Numbered from the stretch's first letter, positions 1-12,410 are shown. The stretch: DNA of 64,000 bases from Lethocerus indicus (GCA_019843655.1 JACDQD010000001.1:43468230-43532229); one strand, 5' to 3'. The notes: generated by a model from the letters alone, not told the origin. Made by a program: numbers and translations.

Positions 1-1717
1 GGGGGAACTCTCTCAGCTAGCTCTCATCACTTTTCCAAGTCTAATCGGCCCCTAGGTATCCAGTCTATCAGAACTTCCAGTTTCCAGAAATTACCGAATA
101 CCTTTATTTTTAACCTAATTTATACAAGGCTATATTTATTTTACTATCCGTCGAACCAGTTTGGCAAAATATATGTTACATTTCTTCAAGTAACGTTAAG
201 GGAACCGGTTGTTAAATAATTTAAATACCCGCCTAGATATCCCTTACTATTGTTTCGTATATTTCCTGCCTAGCAATGACGAGAACCTGAAATCGGTCTA
301 GGTACGACTGAATGATTGAACGTAACAAAAATTATTGAGCGGTACAATTCCGAACCGTCACGTGTCACCTCTATTCTTTTAATCGTTAATCACAATTATT
401 TTCTTTTGAAATAAAGATTTTCCGAAGTTTTTATAGCGGCTGCAGAAGCGAGTGAGGGGGCCCGTGTATACTATATTTGGTTACCGTTTATTGCGTAAGT
501 CCAACCGTGGGGCTTCACCGACAGCCTTGACACCGACTTGACCAGACCTCTCTCGCTTCAAAATTCATACACTGGCGACAATTAGTTTCACCATAATAGC
601 TTATTATTTTGGAGTAATTGTCGATTGAAAATTTGAACGTCCGCCAACAAACAGTCGGGTTTTTTTTCCGAAATCCTTCATTATAGTCTTTAATAATAGT
701 ATTTCCTCATTGTTTAAATCAATAATAATATTACTATGTATAGAATATCGCTGACGATAGCCGGTATAGTATTCGAGTATTTTAAATTATGTCGAAATAG
801 GATTGAAAACGTCTGGTTCCTAACGAAAAACGTATCAGAAAGGTTCACAAAACACATAAAAGCAATGAGTAAATTTGTTAAGAAATATATTTCGAGGAGA
901 ATAATGTAATTTTTCAAAACTATATAAACGCAAATTTTTTTATTTTTGTATCCAATACTCATGAACGAATCGCAACATACATAAACCGAATTTGGAACAC
1001 AAAGGATAACACTTAATTAATGGTATAGTGACAGTGGTGACAGGATTGATATTCAGTTTTGTAAAATGAATTTTCACTAAATTAATATATAATTGTACTT
1101 AATGTGGTTTAAGTAGAGTGCTCCGTAAGCAGATGACAAGCCTGTTTACCTCACCATTTACCTTCGATGGCGAAAAGCCTAAACAGTACGAGTATCGGGC
1201 CTCAAATCAAATACCTTAAATGAGTTTCAGCCAATCAGGTTAAAATTTCCACAACTGAGAAAGTAACGGTATGCTTCGCCAAGAGTCTCAATTTATTATC
1301 TACGGAACGCTACTGGCGGTGGTGAGAATAAAGAACGGATGATGAAACGGGCGTGGGTATAAGGGGGGGGGGATAAATCAGAGTGATATTTCTAAAAGGT
1401 CGCGGGAACCACACCAGTACCTTAAAATTATTAATATTATCGACGCTTGTGGCCTAGGGTGTAAGGGAGGGGTCCGTACTGTTGGTAAGTCGGGGGTATG
1501 AAATATTGAGTAAGGTAGAGGGCTAATCGTCGCCCCCTAATTAACTTAAATAATAACCGAGACAATCCCGCATTCTACAACATTAGTCTACAACAATTCA
1601 GGGTGGCTTTCCACCTCCACAGGGGAGCTGTATTCATCGTGACTTTTAGTCCCAACGTAAATTCGATCTTCCGTCAATAAATTTAATATTTGAGCGAAGG
1701 TTTCCGCAATCGGAATT
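1..1717. other. Non-coding, no gene recognised
   Basis: AT-rich sequence with only short open frames that resemble no protein I know and have no plausible splice context. It contains a G run near 1,366. I see no RNA gene, transposon end or clear repeat here. Confidence 0.5.
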
Positions 1718-1865
1718 CGAATTATCCAGTAGGATCGCGTAATAATGTGGGAAGAGCCTCGGTTAGCAGGGTTTGACCTTTCCTCTATTCCGTGATTTTT
1801 CCCGCGTTTGGTAAGCACCTGAGCGGGCTCCTTTGGAAGGGTTTTTGCCCTTCCTTTCTGCCATT
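1718..1865 (-). mobile_element. Family D MITE-like element, one-ended copy
   Basis: This matches the reverse complement of the element at 49,793-49,980. It has the end motif GATCGCGTAATAATGTGGGA at about 1,734, then CCTCGGTTA, a TTCCGTGATTTTTCCC stretch, CACCTGAGCGGGCTCC and GGGTTTTTGCCCTTCC in the same order. Homology fades near 1,865, so the second terminal repeat is lost or too diverged to see. There is no coding capacity. An open frame across it on the - strand is a by-product of the repeat. Confidence 0.65.
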
Positions 1866-4249
1866 TTAATCTTAAGGCGGGGCTCGGGATTTTCAGGAAG
1901 GTGACGTGAGGAGAGCACGCATATTTCAACTAAAAAAATATACCCTATTTTTTGTTCGCTTATAATAATTTATAGTTAATACAATTAAGAAAATCGTGTC
2001 GCTGTTGACATGTGTCCTGATCCCTCCGAATCAGCCATCGATATGTATACATGCTATTTAATATTTATAGCCGCGGATAACTAATTATTGGACAAGTTTT
2101 AATTAATTCGGACGATATTCCAAACCTTCCCGAACCGCTGAACAAATACTCAGTTTAATAACAACAGTTCTACATTAAATAACCGCATCTGTCTATATAG
2201 TCAATATTTGGACATAACGCTCATAGCGGTAATTTAAACGGACCCAGGTTAGGTTATATGAGGAAAGAGAGGAGAGATGAAATACGCGGGATTTTTGGAA
2301 AGGGGATTTTCGAGGGGAATAAGGCCATCAATAACGCGTTTGATCCGCCCGACAATAGGCACCCATCCACTCTACAGTTCTCAATCTATTACGACTGAAC
2401 ATAATACAACGCATAGAACGTACAGTAAATAATTAAACTTCCACGGCTTTCATACGGAGGCCACGTGGGATTACATTGTTTTGTCGAACAGAAGGCGCAT
2501 TGTTACACCGTCGAACAAACCCTTGAAAATTCAGTACCTAAATAAGTGCCGACAATACCTTCTTCGAACCTTTCCGATTCTGATTTCTCTCTCCCTTTAT
2601 AATCCGCTCCGGATTTTACTGGTTACCGATATTCCATCAAAAAGCGTAATGAGGGAGGCTCTTCCACGGGAGGCTTTTCGACAGCTATTGCCGTAGTATT
2701 AACTCGGATCGGTTATCTAATGAGTCCTTATTATTATTCAATAGTCTCGTTACCGTTCAAGCGCCCGATCGATGTCCAAGACGCCGACGGAATTACCAAA
2801 CGCGAGAAGCGGTCGGAAAATAAATATTATCCCTTTTCTCGGAGTACACCACATCCACGCGAGTTCATGTTAACCGAGTCATTGTCATGGTTATTTTTTG
2901 GCCATTTATCCGCAATTTAGGTCACGAAGTTCCGTGAAACCATAAACTCCAGACCTTTGACCTATAGTCGCCTTTTCAAAATAGCGCAATAGATATAATA
3001 ATAGTGTTATGAAAAAGTCCCAGAATTGGGAAATTTGTAAAATTTGAATATGCATGCGACAAGAGGGCCGAATACTATCGGAACGTACAAAGGGTAATGG
3101 AATGGATGGCACGAATGAGGACCGGGATGAAAAAGGAAATTTACAAGAATAGTATTATAGTAGTAGAATAGTAGCAACGAGAATATAAAGCAGAAACCGG
3201 CTCTCGATATACAAAAATAAAAGTAATTTATTCATTTATTTTTCTGTTAGGTTCTGATCACTTCCTTTTCAGGCGTTTGGGATGTCAGGAGATAGTAGGG
3301 TTTGTGGACCATAGGATTAGGGTCATGTGCATGTCAGGAGTGAAATTTGTCATATTTTTGTGTAGCAAGTTTGGGGATAAAAGATTAAGATTTGTATATA
3401 GGGTGAGATTGGAGACTTAGCAAACTGCAGTGGTTATTTACTCAATAGTTTATTTACTTTTTTTTCGGTTTCGTTGAACATCACAGTTCAAGTCCCTAAG
3501 TCCAAATTGGTTTACGTAGAGTATTTTACGGTTAAAATTTATTGTTTAAACCTCGTTTGATCTATTGTAGAATAAAAAAATAATGTAATTTGCAAAAAAA
3601 CGAAGGACCAGTTGATTTGGATCAATTTCGCATCTAGTTAATTGGCAAACTAGAATTGGTTCCTGGAATATTTGGGGCGACCGGCCTGCCAAATCGGGAT
3701 GGGAATGAGTCGCGAGAGTAGACCGAAAATAAATAAAGTCGAAACTAATTTTGTGTAAAATTATTTTTTTTTTATTATTCAAGCGTGACGAATGTTTTAA
3801 TTACGCTGTTCTGATTTGGCGGCGATCTGGCAGAGACGGGGACTAAAATAAATGTAACCTAAAGGGCCTCATGAATAATAACACGGTTCAATTTGGAAAC
3901 TCGGCGCGGATAAACTTTCAACCAATCTCGAGTCGTATCCGGAGACTTCTGCACCGGCCATTATACTTACATATTGGGCCTTCGCATCGCTCAAACACAA
4001 ACCTCACTCACTCTCCCCCACTAACTTTTTCTTTCCAAAGGAATGCTTAATGCTTTATGTTATATATATATATGTATATAAATATACAGTGTCCCGAAAT
4101 TAAACGTCAACGGACGTAACGTTCTGGAGAATATAGGGAATCAAAAAACAAAGACAAAAGTCCTCCAGAGATTAACTCGTTTCTGCTTCGTTTTGAAGAA
4201 GATAGTCTCAACTTGAAAGCAGAAAGTACGATAATGCTTCTGTCGGTGG

Positions 4250-4251
<2 letters not shown>
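1866..4251. other. Non-coding, no gene recognised
   Basis: Scattered short frames without homology or splice logic. At 4,086 the motif ACAGTGTCCCGAAATT directly follows a TA-rich stretch and looks like a transposon terminal repeat, but no partner end was found. Confidence 0.45.

Positions 4252-4281
<30 letters not shown>
4252..4281. repeat. (AT)n microsatellite
   Basis: About 15 uninterrupted AT dinucleotides. Confidence 0.95.
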
Positions 4282-4286
<5 letters not shown>

Positions 4287-4460
4287 GATAGTTTGATAAG
4301 TATGGTAAAAACAAAGAGTTTTAAAGCCGTATTTTGAACCAAATAATATTTATTTTGAATATAATCTCCGTTCATCAGCGACTTTCCAATTTTTCCAACC
4401 CGTCCGAAATGTATTTTTTTTTCGAAGTTTGTAAAATGACTATTTGCCTTATTTTTCAAA
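4282..4460 (-). pseudogene. Possible mariner-like transposase C-terminal relic
   Basis: The - strand frame ends in a segment with LMNGDYIQNKYYL. This resembles the C-terminal end of mariner-type transposases, where a Trp/Cys-containing helix is followed by an NGDYVE-like motif. A short tail then runs into a TA microsatellite, a typical insertion context. No DDE residues are in view because the rest of the gene is missing. The match rests on one short motif and could be coincidence. Confidence 0.3.
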
Positions 4461-5204
4461 TCTCCCTCTCGTATATATTAGTATGAGCCATTTTAAAATG
4501 GTGTATGCTGGAATTTTTCGTGCTCCATGTAACATCGGTATTTCTCTAGCGGTCACCACTTTTGTCATGAACATAATCGGGTGTGAATATCGGTATTTCA
4601 TTTAACAATTTAAATTCTTTCGGTATGTTATATGGCTTATTTCAATTGTCAAGGGACGGGGTGTATAAAGTTTGCCTCGGGAGTTGAGAGGCCGCGGCTC
4701 CCTTGAAAAGATTAAAAAAAAACAACCGTTCCGAAAATGCAGAATACGGGTTTTCCCTCCTGCCAATAAGCCTCCGGGGTTTCTCTTTCAACTGGGAGAT
4801 TGGAAAAATGCGTTGGATATACGCGCGGTGGTACCGCAACCGGCCAGAAAAATATGCACAATATGCGGTTTAAATATCGGGGAGACATTTCAAGAATAAC
4901 TTGATCGCGATAGTACGAAATGTTTCCGACATAGCTTCGGCGGAAAAACGAAAGGAATCGGAAACGGTTCGAAGGCTACATTAAAAACGGTCAGTCGGTA
5001 AACGAACGATCCCGCGGCATTATTGAAAATAAACTTCCAATCCGACTTTATATTTGTCCCCTCCTTATACACCTCGACAAAATAAAACGGACCCTGATAG
5101 TAAACACAACAGACATGGGCCCCTTAGCCCAAGTGCAGGCTAAGCCTGTAAAGCAAACACGTTTGGACTCCACTCCCCATAACAATAATCTGAGATAGAA
5201 GTCG
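4461..5204. other. Non-coding, no gene recognised
   Basis: No supportable gene. The overlapping frames on both strands at 4,642-5,072 show no family motifs. Confidence 0.45.
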
Positions 5205-5690
5205 GAGTACCGTAGTTTTCTCGATGTTCAGTCGCCATGATCAGTATCATTCAGTATGGTGGCGAGACACTGGCACATGGGATGCTTGTGGGGCTCCTGT
5301 CTGCACAGTCACTTCGCTTGTACTCTGGAAGTTGTTTTATTTCCCCTCAGTATGTATATGTATGTGCTGTCTCTATTTTGGTGTTTTGAAATGTTATTGT
5401 TTTTTAGATTGTTACGCGGCCTTTATATTTTATTGGCCAACTTCGTTTTGTTGAGCCGGGTGAATAATAATTTCCCATTCATTCTATTCCTTCGCTTTTT
5501 ATCGAATATCTTCGTGTTGTCGATTATGTCCATTTCTTTGCCTTTTCTACCCGGGTGTATTAGTTTCAGTGAGTATGTTTTTTATTTCATGGCCGAAGCG
5601 TATAATGCAACCGCGATTCTTACAGACGCGCATACTGAAGATGGCGACCGGCCGAAGCTAGACCGCTAGCAACGATGAGCACGAGGAGGC
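5205..5690 (+). mobile_element. Family A element, probable foldback copy
   Basis: The left part (5,205-5,335) matches family A, with GGTGGCGAGACACTGGCAC and GGGATGCTTGTGGGGC as in the copy at 58,225-58,398. The right part (5,632-5,690) carries the family's ACTGAAGATGGCGACCGGCC core on the opposite strand. About 300 nt of T-rich sequence lies between them. A 137-codon frame spans the element but is hydrophobic, low-complexity and without recognisable domains, so I do not call it a gene. The arrangement suggests two inverted arms around a unique centre. Confidence 0.5.
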
Positions 5691-6274
5691 AGACGTTTAC
5701 ACTCTTACATTCCTTGTCGCCTAGAATCGGTAATCTGGTTATGGCTTCACAGCTAGGGTAATATAATTAAAAACTCCTAATCTGTTCGGCAACTGCGGAA
5801 TAGCGTAGGGTAAATAAACGTCCCAGTTCTGGGACCTTGCAAGAGTGACATTTGAAACAGTTGGAATTTGTAATTGAAAGGAAATTCGGTTGAAAGAAAA
5901 CTACAGCATATTGTATTGTGCCGAAGTGTGTGCGCCGGCGGTTGAAACGGCGTTTTTTCCTAAAGTTCATCATCCGATTCTCCGACGTGGGATGTGCACC
6001 TGCCGCACGAACCCGTAACCGAATTTCCACTCCAACAACATATATTGGATTCAAAACAGCCGGGGCTGTCGTGGGACGGGGGAATCTAACCATGGGTGCC
6101 GGTTTAGGGGTCGGGCGACGATTCGGAGTGTCAGGCCAATTTCCACCAGTTGGGTGAAAATTTCGTTTTTTGACGATACGCTAAATGAGGAATTTCAAAA
6201 ATTCGAATTTTTCGTTGTATTCGTTTGTAGCTAACTAAATTGAAATAGACGATAGAATTGGAAAAATATTTCCT
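5691..6274. other. Non-coding, no gene recognised
   Basis: Overlapping frames on both strands at 5,767-6,157 have no family signature. I see no other structure. Confidence 0.4.
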
Positions 6275-6360
6275 ATTTTTTTTTTCATTGTACAATAACC
6301 TTTATAGTCTAAGTATAATTGCGGAACGATTTTTATATCACTTGTTTTTCGTGCTAAAGA
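6275..6360 (-). mobile_element. 3' tail of the Jockey-type LINE
   Basis: A T run followed by CATTGTACAATAACC, TTTATAGT and AATTGCGGAACGATTTTTAT. These match the 3' ends of the LINE copies at 22,971 and 52,266, read on the - strand with the A-tail at the left. Only the 3' untranslated tail is present, as expected from strong 5' truncation during target-primed reverse transcription. Confidence 0.55.
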
Positions 6361-7510
6361 AGCCACCTTTGACGGAACTTTCGACGATTTGGAAGAATAT
6401 GGCTTCCACATATTGTTAATTAGAAGTTTCTTCGTATTATTTTCTGTAACATCGTATAGCGCACGATAGCAGCTAACGCGAACATCCTTTTTTCAGTAAT
6501 TTATTAAGTCGATACCATTTTAAGAATTCGAGCCATTCTCAGAGAGGAAAACCCGATGTTGTACACTAATTTTATTTACTCTTAGAGTAAGTAAAGACGG
6601 TATGTTCCTTAAGCCAAGCCCTATTTATTTTCGCCTTTCTAAATAATATTCAGCTTTGTCATTCATTAACATTAACAAATACTTATGCGACATAGGGCAT
6701 AAAAATATAATAGATGTTGATGCGTCCCACCATGTTTTCTAACCGCACGATCTATTCCGATTTGAATATCCCGTTCGTTCATCGCCGATTCAAATGATTT
6801 CATGTCAACGCCAATTTTGTCTTGGAATCGGTTGGAAATGTATGTTTAAAAAGGTGCCCCCCCTGCCGCTAACAGAATTGTCTCCATGTGACGCCAACAA
6901 GGGTGAAAGAATGATAAAAGACGGCACAATAGCTGCCGGACAAACATTTCCAATTTCCTCCACCCCCTCCTGACCAAAGCAACCGATTTTTCTATTTTCC
7001 ACTGTCCACATTTAACAGCCGATTCAGCTGCTGAAATCCTCATGCTCATAAATCCTAATTTTTCGAGGAAGATAAAAAAAATTCGAATCAAGCTGGTATG
7101 TACACTCTGTAATTCCTAATCAAAGATGTATACAATGAACGTATATAATATTGAAACAATGAGGCTTATTGAATTTCTACGTTCTTTTTATTTTCGCCAG
7201 TAAACGCCCAACAAAACTCGGACTAGACTACACGAACAGAATGATGAAAACGGCCCCCTTGATACTAACACGGGCAATCATAGTGTACTTCGGTGTTGCC
7301 TAGTTGCGCCGTGGAAATATTTTCAGCAATTTTTAGCCATCCTCTGAGAGTGACAGGAGATTCGCTGCGTAAAATACTTTGGTTTTTAATACGTATAAAA
7401 GCCTGCGAGCAGGTATATGTATTGTACGCTACTCAACAATATTGTAAAAAATATTTGGTAGAAATATTGAACCCTCATAGAAGGTTGGTCCAGGAAACGG
7501 AGGATTAAAT
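6361..7510. other. Non-coding, no gene recognised
   Basis: Short frames only. None carries a recognisable motif and no repeat shared with the rest of the window was noticed. Confidence 0.4.
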
Positions 7511-7817
7511 TCAATTGCCGAAAAAGTGTACAATTTACTTTTATTCTGAGAACAGCAACTTGTCCTCCCGTTTCGCTGAACCGGTCCCAACTTCCTATTG
7601 AAAATCAAGTGTGGTACTTGGGACTACACTTGGACACAAAATTTACATGGAGGTCACATACGAGACTCAAAAAACGAAAGTTCCGTTCGTTCATGAATTA
7701 GTAGCTTCCCGATATAAATCATTCCGTTCAAAACTGTCCCATCACTCCCATACTTTCATTAGACAGATCCTCCCTGTTGCTAAATATAATTATAAAAATT
7801 GTAGTCGTGACTTATGA
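7511..7817 (+). pseudogene. LINE reverse transcriptase C-terminal fragment, second lineage
   Basis: The + strand from 7,511 reads through a CPPV motif (about 7,562) and then VWYLGLHLDTKFTWRSHTRL, the typical thumb/connection block of Jockey-clade reverse transcriptases. After two stops near 7,699, another frame continues with a segment like the usual C-terminus of these proteins (RYKSFRSKLSHHSHTFIRQI). A deletion of roughly 100 residues separates the two blocks. The fragment is 5'-truncated and dead. It is on the opposite strand to the large LINE at 9.7-13.3 kb, and its residues differ enough to suggest another lineage. Confidence 0.65.
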
Positions 7818-7924
7818 AAGTAAGAAAAGTATGTAAGTATGAAAAGTAAGTAAGAAAAATTCTTAAATATTAAAGACGAGATTTGCAGCACTACTATTAA
7901 ATGATATTGAAAGTATTAAGTGCT

Positions 7925-8045
7925 ATTAAATTTAATATTCGCGAGTACTCGGTCAGTAATTATCATTTTATTAATGAATTAACGATCCTTTTATTCCACG
8001 ATGAAACAAAATAGAGAAGTTAAATTGTTGCGAGTCAGTTTAAAT
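7925..8045. repeat. Dispersed repeat G, copy 1
   Basis: About 120 nt starting ATTCGCGAGTACTC and running through AATTAT and CTTTTATTCCACGATGAAAC. It is similar to 9,095-9,215. Divergence is substantial and no terminal structure or coding is seen. Confidence 0.5.
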
Positions 8046-9094
8046 TAAAATATACCATACTAGCGGGCTTTGCACAGTATTTCTGTTGTCAATAAAATTT
8101 GTTTGTCTAAATAGAATATTAAAAATTTTGGTCGCAACTTAAAATAAAAAAAAATGGAAGTTGCGCTTTCAAACTCACCCGTGACTGTTACTATCAAATT
8201 AGGGCCCGAATTAATTTATTTTGCGTTCATAATTTTCGGTGGAAAGCGGTCCCCTGAGCCTAGTTTTAAGGTGAGATAAGAGGAAGTGTGCGATGTTTCA
8301 ATAGGAAGAGTTCCTCCTTTGGGCCGGCGGTATATGCCGTTCCGTATGCAAATCCTCGGGAGAGGGGTTCTCCTGTCTTCGGTCTTGTTTAATTTGAGCC
8401 CAAGCGGAGTTTGACACACGTTGGCAGTTACCCCTCCGACCCACCTCTTTTTCCACCCTCGCCCGCATCCCGGCCCCAATTCAATCCCTCAATAACTGTA
8501 CTACGGATCCCAGTAGTTCCTTTATATATAGATATTACCCTACTGTTTCTAAATATTCACTCTGGCTCCGGTCCACATCTTGTGCGTGATAAACCGTTAT
8601 CGGAAGTTTTCATTAATTTACCCCTATTTATATAACAATGAAATATAGTTATATTTTGACGCAAGCAATATCTCAACCCGATTCAAGTTTGTGATTGAGG
8701 GATCGCGCTTTCGCGTTAATAATTGAATTTTTTCAGTCTAACTAAATATATTTATATAAGATCTGTACTACTTACTAATAACGTTTTCTAATATCCATTT
8801 TCAACAGCGCTAATATAAATAAAGCTAAAAAAAATTAATAATACATTAGGGTAATTCTGAGGTGCGTTGAGTATCATCGAACGTTCGATTTTCTCTTTCC
8901 GCCTCGCTTCTTCAGTCACTTGGGTTTCGGCCTCTTGCCGGCGAGATGCGTTTGTTACCGATGAAGGGTGTCAGCATTATCGATGGCTTCTTGCCACCGT
9001 CGGCAATATCGGGTCGGCTTTTAAAATATCTATCCGAACGCAATCGAGAGGTGTAATCGGGATTAGTTAAAATATTCCTTCCGCCGCCGGCATT
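8046..9094. other. Non-coding, no gene recognised
   Basis: No supported gene. A short segment near 8,125 (TTTTGGTCGCAACTTA) resembles one near 7,796, perhaps a local duplication. Confidence 0.4.
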
Positions 9095-9215
9095 GAAATT
9101 CGCGAGCACTCCGTCGATAATTATTAGTTTATCTACGAATAAACCGTTTTATTTTATCACCGGACGAAACAGAGAGGTGAGATTGCCGAGAGACAGTTTG
9201 GCTCACAATGAACCT
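9095..9215. repeat. Dispersed repeat G, copy 2
   Basis: Counterpart of 7,925-8,045: ATTCGCGAGCACTCCGTC, then AATTATTAGTTTATCTACGA and ATCACCGGACGAAACAGAGA. Same order and spacing in the same orientation, 1.17 kb downstream. Confidence 0.5.
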
Positions 9216-9670
9216 TAATGAAGGGACTTTTCCCCCCCCCACATTTACACCGTAGTGATAGGGTCTAGAAAATGTCCCTTGACGCAAAGTGAAATTCCGT
9301 AGGGGTGGATCGGTAAGGTCGTATTCGGGATGGGTGATGCCAAGTCAATATTTATGTATGGGACCGGCGTCACGTTTGTTTCCCCAACAACCACCTCCGT
9401 CACACGGCCGATCCGAATTATTCACGCTTCCTTTCGGGCGCCCACCCTCCTACATATACATAAATTCGTTGCATATATTCTACGGGCCGATTTTAAATTT
9501 CCCGGGTTCTAATTATGCTGTACACGTGATGAATTTCCTGACCACGTGTAATGTGACATTCGTGTTTCAAAAGGCTGCCCCAACTTCCAAAAGGGATCGG
9601 GAGCTTACATTAAATTATATTTATGATATTGTATTTTCGGCACTCTTGGGAGAAGATCGACATGGAATCT
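9216..9670. other. Non-coding, no gene recognised
   Basis: A 154-codon frame at 9,289-9,753 runs into the antisense LINE tail and has no domain features, so I do not call it. Confidence 0.4.
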
Positions 9671-9819
9671 TTTTTTTTAACCTTTTATTTTGTTTGTACA
9701 ATCAACTACATATAGTTATTGGTACAAATGTTGAGTGTTTTCTTTTCACGTGAATGTCTCGATAAAAGAGACCACCCAATGATGGCACTTTTGTCACATC
9801 AGCAGTTTACGGCTTCGGA

Positions 9820-11346
9820 CTAAGAAGATCTCTGGGCCAGTGGCGTTTGAGCCGAAGCGGGGGGTGGGGATAATGGATGGGTAAGGGAGGAAAGGGACTG
9901 AGGAAGTGGATTGGGATGAGGAGAAAGGCGGGAGTGGAACTTCAGGAAACGGGATTTAGCGACTTCGTCGAGTGTCGGTATGTTGAGCTCATGTTGGATT
10001 GTGTGGTTAGAAACATACCAGGGAGCATTAAGGATGGTACGAAGGACTTTTGACTGGAATCTCTGGATGCGGGCGATGTATGATTTCTTGGTGGAACCCC
10101 ATAGCTCTATTCCGTAAGTCCGTGTCGGTTTTAATATGGATTTGTATATTGTCAGTTTGTTGTCTATTGTAAGTTTTGATGTCCTTTTCAAAAGAGGTCT
10201 TATCAGTCCAAATTTACGGTTTAGGTCTGTTCTTTTCAGTCGGGTATGGGGGTTCCACGTGAGTGTTTTTTCTATATAGAGCCCGAGGTAGGGAGCCTGC
10301 TGTTGGGTGAGGATAGGAGTACTGTTAAATAGAACAGGAGGGCAAGGTTGTGGACGTAGAGTGAAGGTGACGTGAGTAGACTTAGAGCTATTCACCTTCA
10401 CCCTCCACCGTTTGCACCTGGACTGGTTGTTGGAAAGTTTGCTGGTTATAGTTGAAGGATTTTTGTCAGAGGTGAGGATGCAAGTGTCATAAGCGAATGT
10501 GACAAGGACTGAGGAGGGATGTGTAGGTATATCGGAGACATATATTGTATAGAGTAGTGGGCCTAGGACACTACTTTGAGGGACAGACGCTTCGACCGAA
10601 CAGTAGTCGGATAGCTCTCGGCCTTCCTTAACTCCGAAGAACCTTCAAGGTAGGATTTGAGGATAAGGTAATATGTATTAGGAAGAATGCTTTTGAGCTT
10701 AAACAGTAACCCGGGGTGCCACACTCGATCAAATGCTTCTGCAACATCGAGAAAGACACCACCGCAGTACTGACCAAGCTCCAGTGCGGAGGAGAACTCG
10801 TCTACAACGCGGAAGCACTACTGGATAGTGGAATGTTGCGATCTGAAGCCAAATTGATGATTAGGAATTATGTTTGGGGAATCGATGATTGGAAGGAGCC
10901 TTTTAAAATGATTCTCTCAAAGATTTTTGAAAGTAATGATAAAAGGCTTATTCAAAAGGACTTTTATTAGGCTTGGGGATTAGTTTTATTAGGGAGAACT
11001 TCCAACGGATTGGGAAATAGGTGGTTCGTAGGATGTTATTGTAAAGATATGTTAGAAATACTATGGCTCGCCTAGGAAAGTGGCGGAGTATCTCTGATGT
11101 TATCAGGTCGAAGCCGGGGGCTTTACCTGCTGGGAGTTTTCGTATTATGTAGGAGACCTCCGAGGGAATAATAGCCTTAGGAGGAAGTGGGAGAGGAAGG
11201 GGTGATTGGAGAGATTCTAGAACCGAATTGTTGTGTTCTAGATCACCTTCAGGATGTGGTTGAAAGGTCGTGGATAAATGCTTGCTAAACTCGGCCACCT
11301 TTTCCGCCTGGCCCAAGAGCCATCGCTTTTGCGAAGAGGTGTACAC
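9820..11346 (-). pseudogene. Reverse transcriptase domain of the LINE, broken
   Basis: On the - strand this reads the RT blocks in order: PAGKAPGFDLITSEIL (about 11,130), LIPKPNKSP, SKIFER (about 10,920), NHQFGFRSQHST (about 10,850), FLDVAEAFDRVWH (about 10,740), VLGPLLYTIYVSDI (about 10,560), the active site, then YLGLYIEKTLTW (about 10,290) and the C-terminal block. The active-site FADD is FAYD here: the first catalytic Asp codon is TAT at 10,489-10,491. There is a frameshift near 11,300, a small deletion near 10,950, another frameshift near 10,890 and a stop inside the QHST-Q region near 10,820. The last 193 codons (10,401-9,820) are uninterrupted. Confidence 0.88.
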
Positions 11347-11379
11347 GTTGTGGGGTAGGCGAGGAGTCGTTTGGTCGCT

Positions 11380-12410
11380 TTCTACAAGGAAGTGGAAAGC
11401 GAAGAAATGTAGGAGTTGTATCTTTCGGATTTTAGGGAAGTAAGTTCTGAATTTAGCTCACGGGATAATTGATGAAATCTACGACGATCGGAAGGATAAC
11501 GAGTAAGCCTCCAGACAGCGCGAGCTCGCCTTTTTTCTATTATAAGGAGACGTATATGTATATGTTGGGGTAAATTTAAGAAGAGAAAGTGAGGCGAGGA
11601 CTTTGGAGTCTTGAAAGACTTTTGGATAATTGCAGTGAAATTTTGGATGGCTGAATCTATATCTGAAGGAATTTTTAGGCCGATATTTATGTGGGAATCT
11701 AAAAGTTTTTGGAATTTAACCCAGTCAGTTGGACCTGGTGTAAGGGTTGGAGGTCGAGAAATTGTGATACGATTAGTAGCAAGAGTGAGGAGTACCGAAT
11801 TACGGTCGGATGTGAGGTCGTCGAGTACTGATGTGGTATTATAGACTCCCCTAATGCCAAAGGTAACGAAGAAGTCTAGGAGGTCAGGAAGACGGGAGTT
11901 ATCTGAAGGCTATATGTATAGGATGATGGAGAGATGGAGCTATAGTTTTCAGATTGAAGAATGGAGGCCAAAAGTCGGCCTCTGGGGTTCGCAACTCTGC
12001 TACCCCAGCGAGGGTGCTTCGCGTTATAATTGCCACTGGATACAAAGTGGGGACCAAGGGATTAGAAATGGGATGATGGACTTGAGACAGATTTTTGTTG
12101 GGTGAAGAATAAACTGAGGATATAGATAACGGAAACAGAAAGGTTTTATGGGTTGCCTGTATGGAGTCTAGGGATAGAAAAGAGAGGTGTTTTGCTGGAG
12201 GCTGTGACGTATTAGGATGGCAGTGCCACCGTGGGCTACGTCGTAATGGTGATCCGTTCTGTAAGTAGTATATCCGGAAATGTCGAGGCGATTTCTGCTA
12301 GTTAAATGAGTTTATGTTAGAAGACAGATGTCAATTCGTCTGTTGTATAATACAACCTGGAGTTCGTTAAACCGATTAGATATGCCATTTGGATAAGAAG
12401 GGAATCTCTC
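11380..12410 (-). pseudogene. LINE endonuclease domain and linker, broken
   Basis: The - strand shows VAHGGTAILIR at about 12,239-12,208, a core block of apurinic-type LINE endonucleases. The closing SDH block reads DLTSDRNSVLLTL at about 11,819-11,781, so the catalytic His is replaced by Arg (codon 11,802-11,804). It continues in frame through TDWVKF and a charged linker (IEKRRARAVWRLTRYPSDRR) typical of the Jockey endonuclease-RT junction. A stop lies at about 11,382. The upstream half is disrupted by several frame changes. Confidence 0.8.

Noticed and set aside
2246..2258. GGTTAGGTTA as insect telomeric repeat (also near 39,610 and 47,330)
   Set aside because: Only one or two units, with no array.
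9289..9753. 154-codon open frame
   Set aside because: It runs into the antisense 3' tail of the LINE and has no recognisable features.
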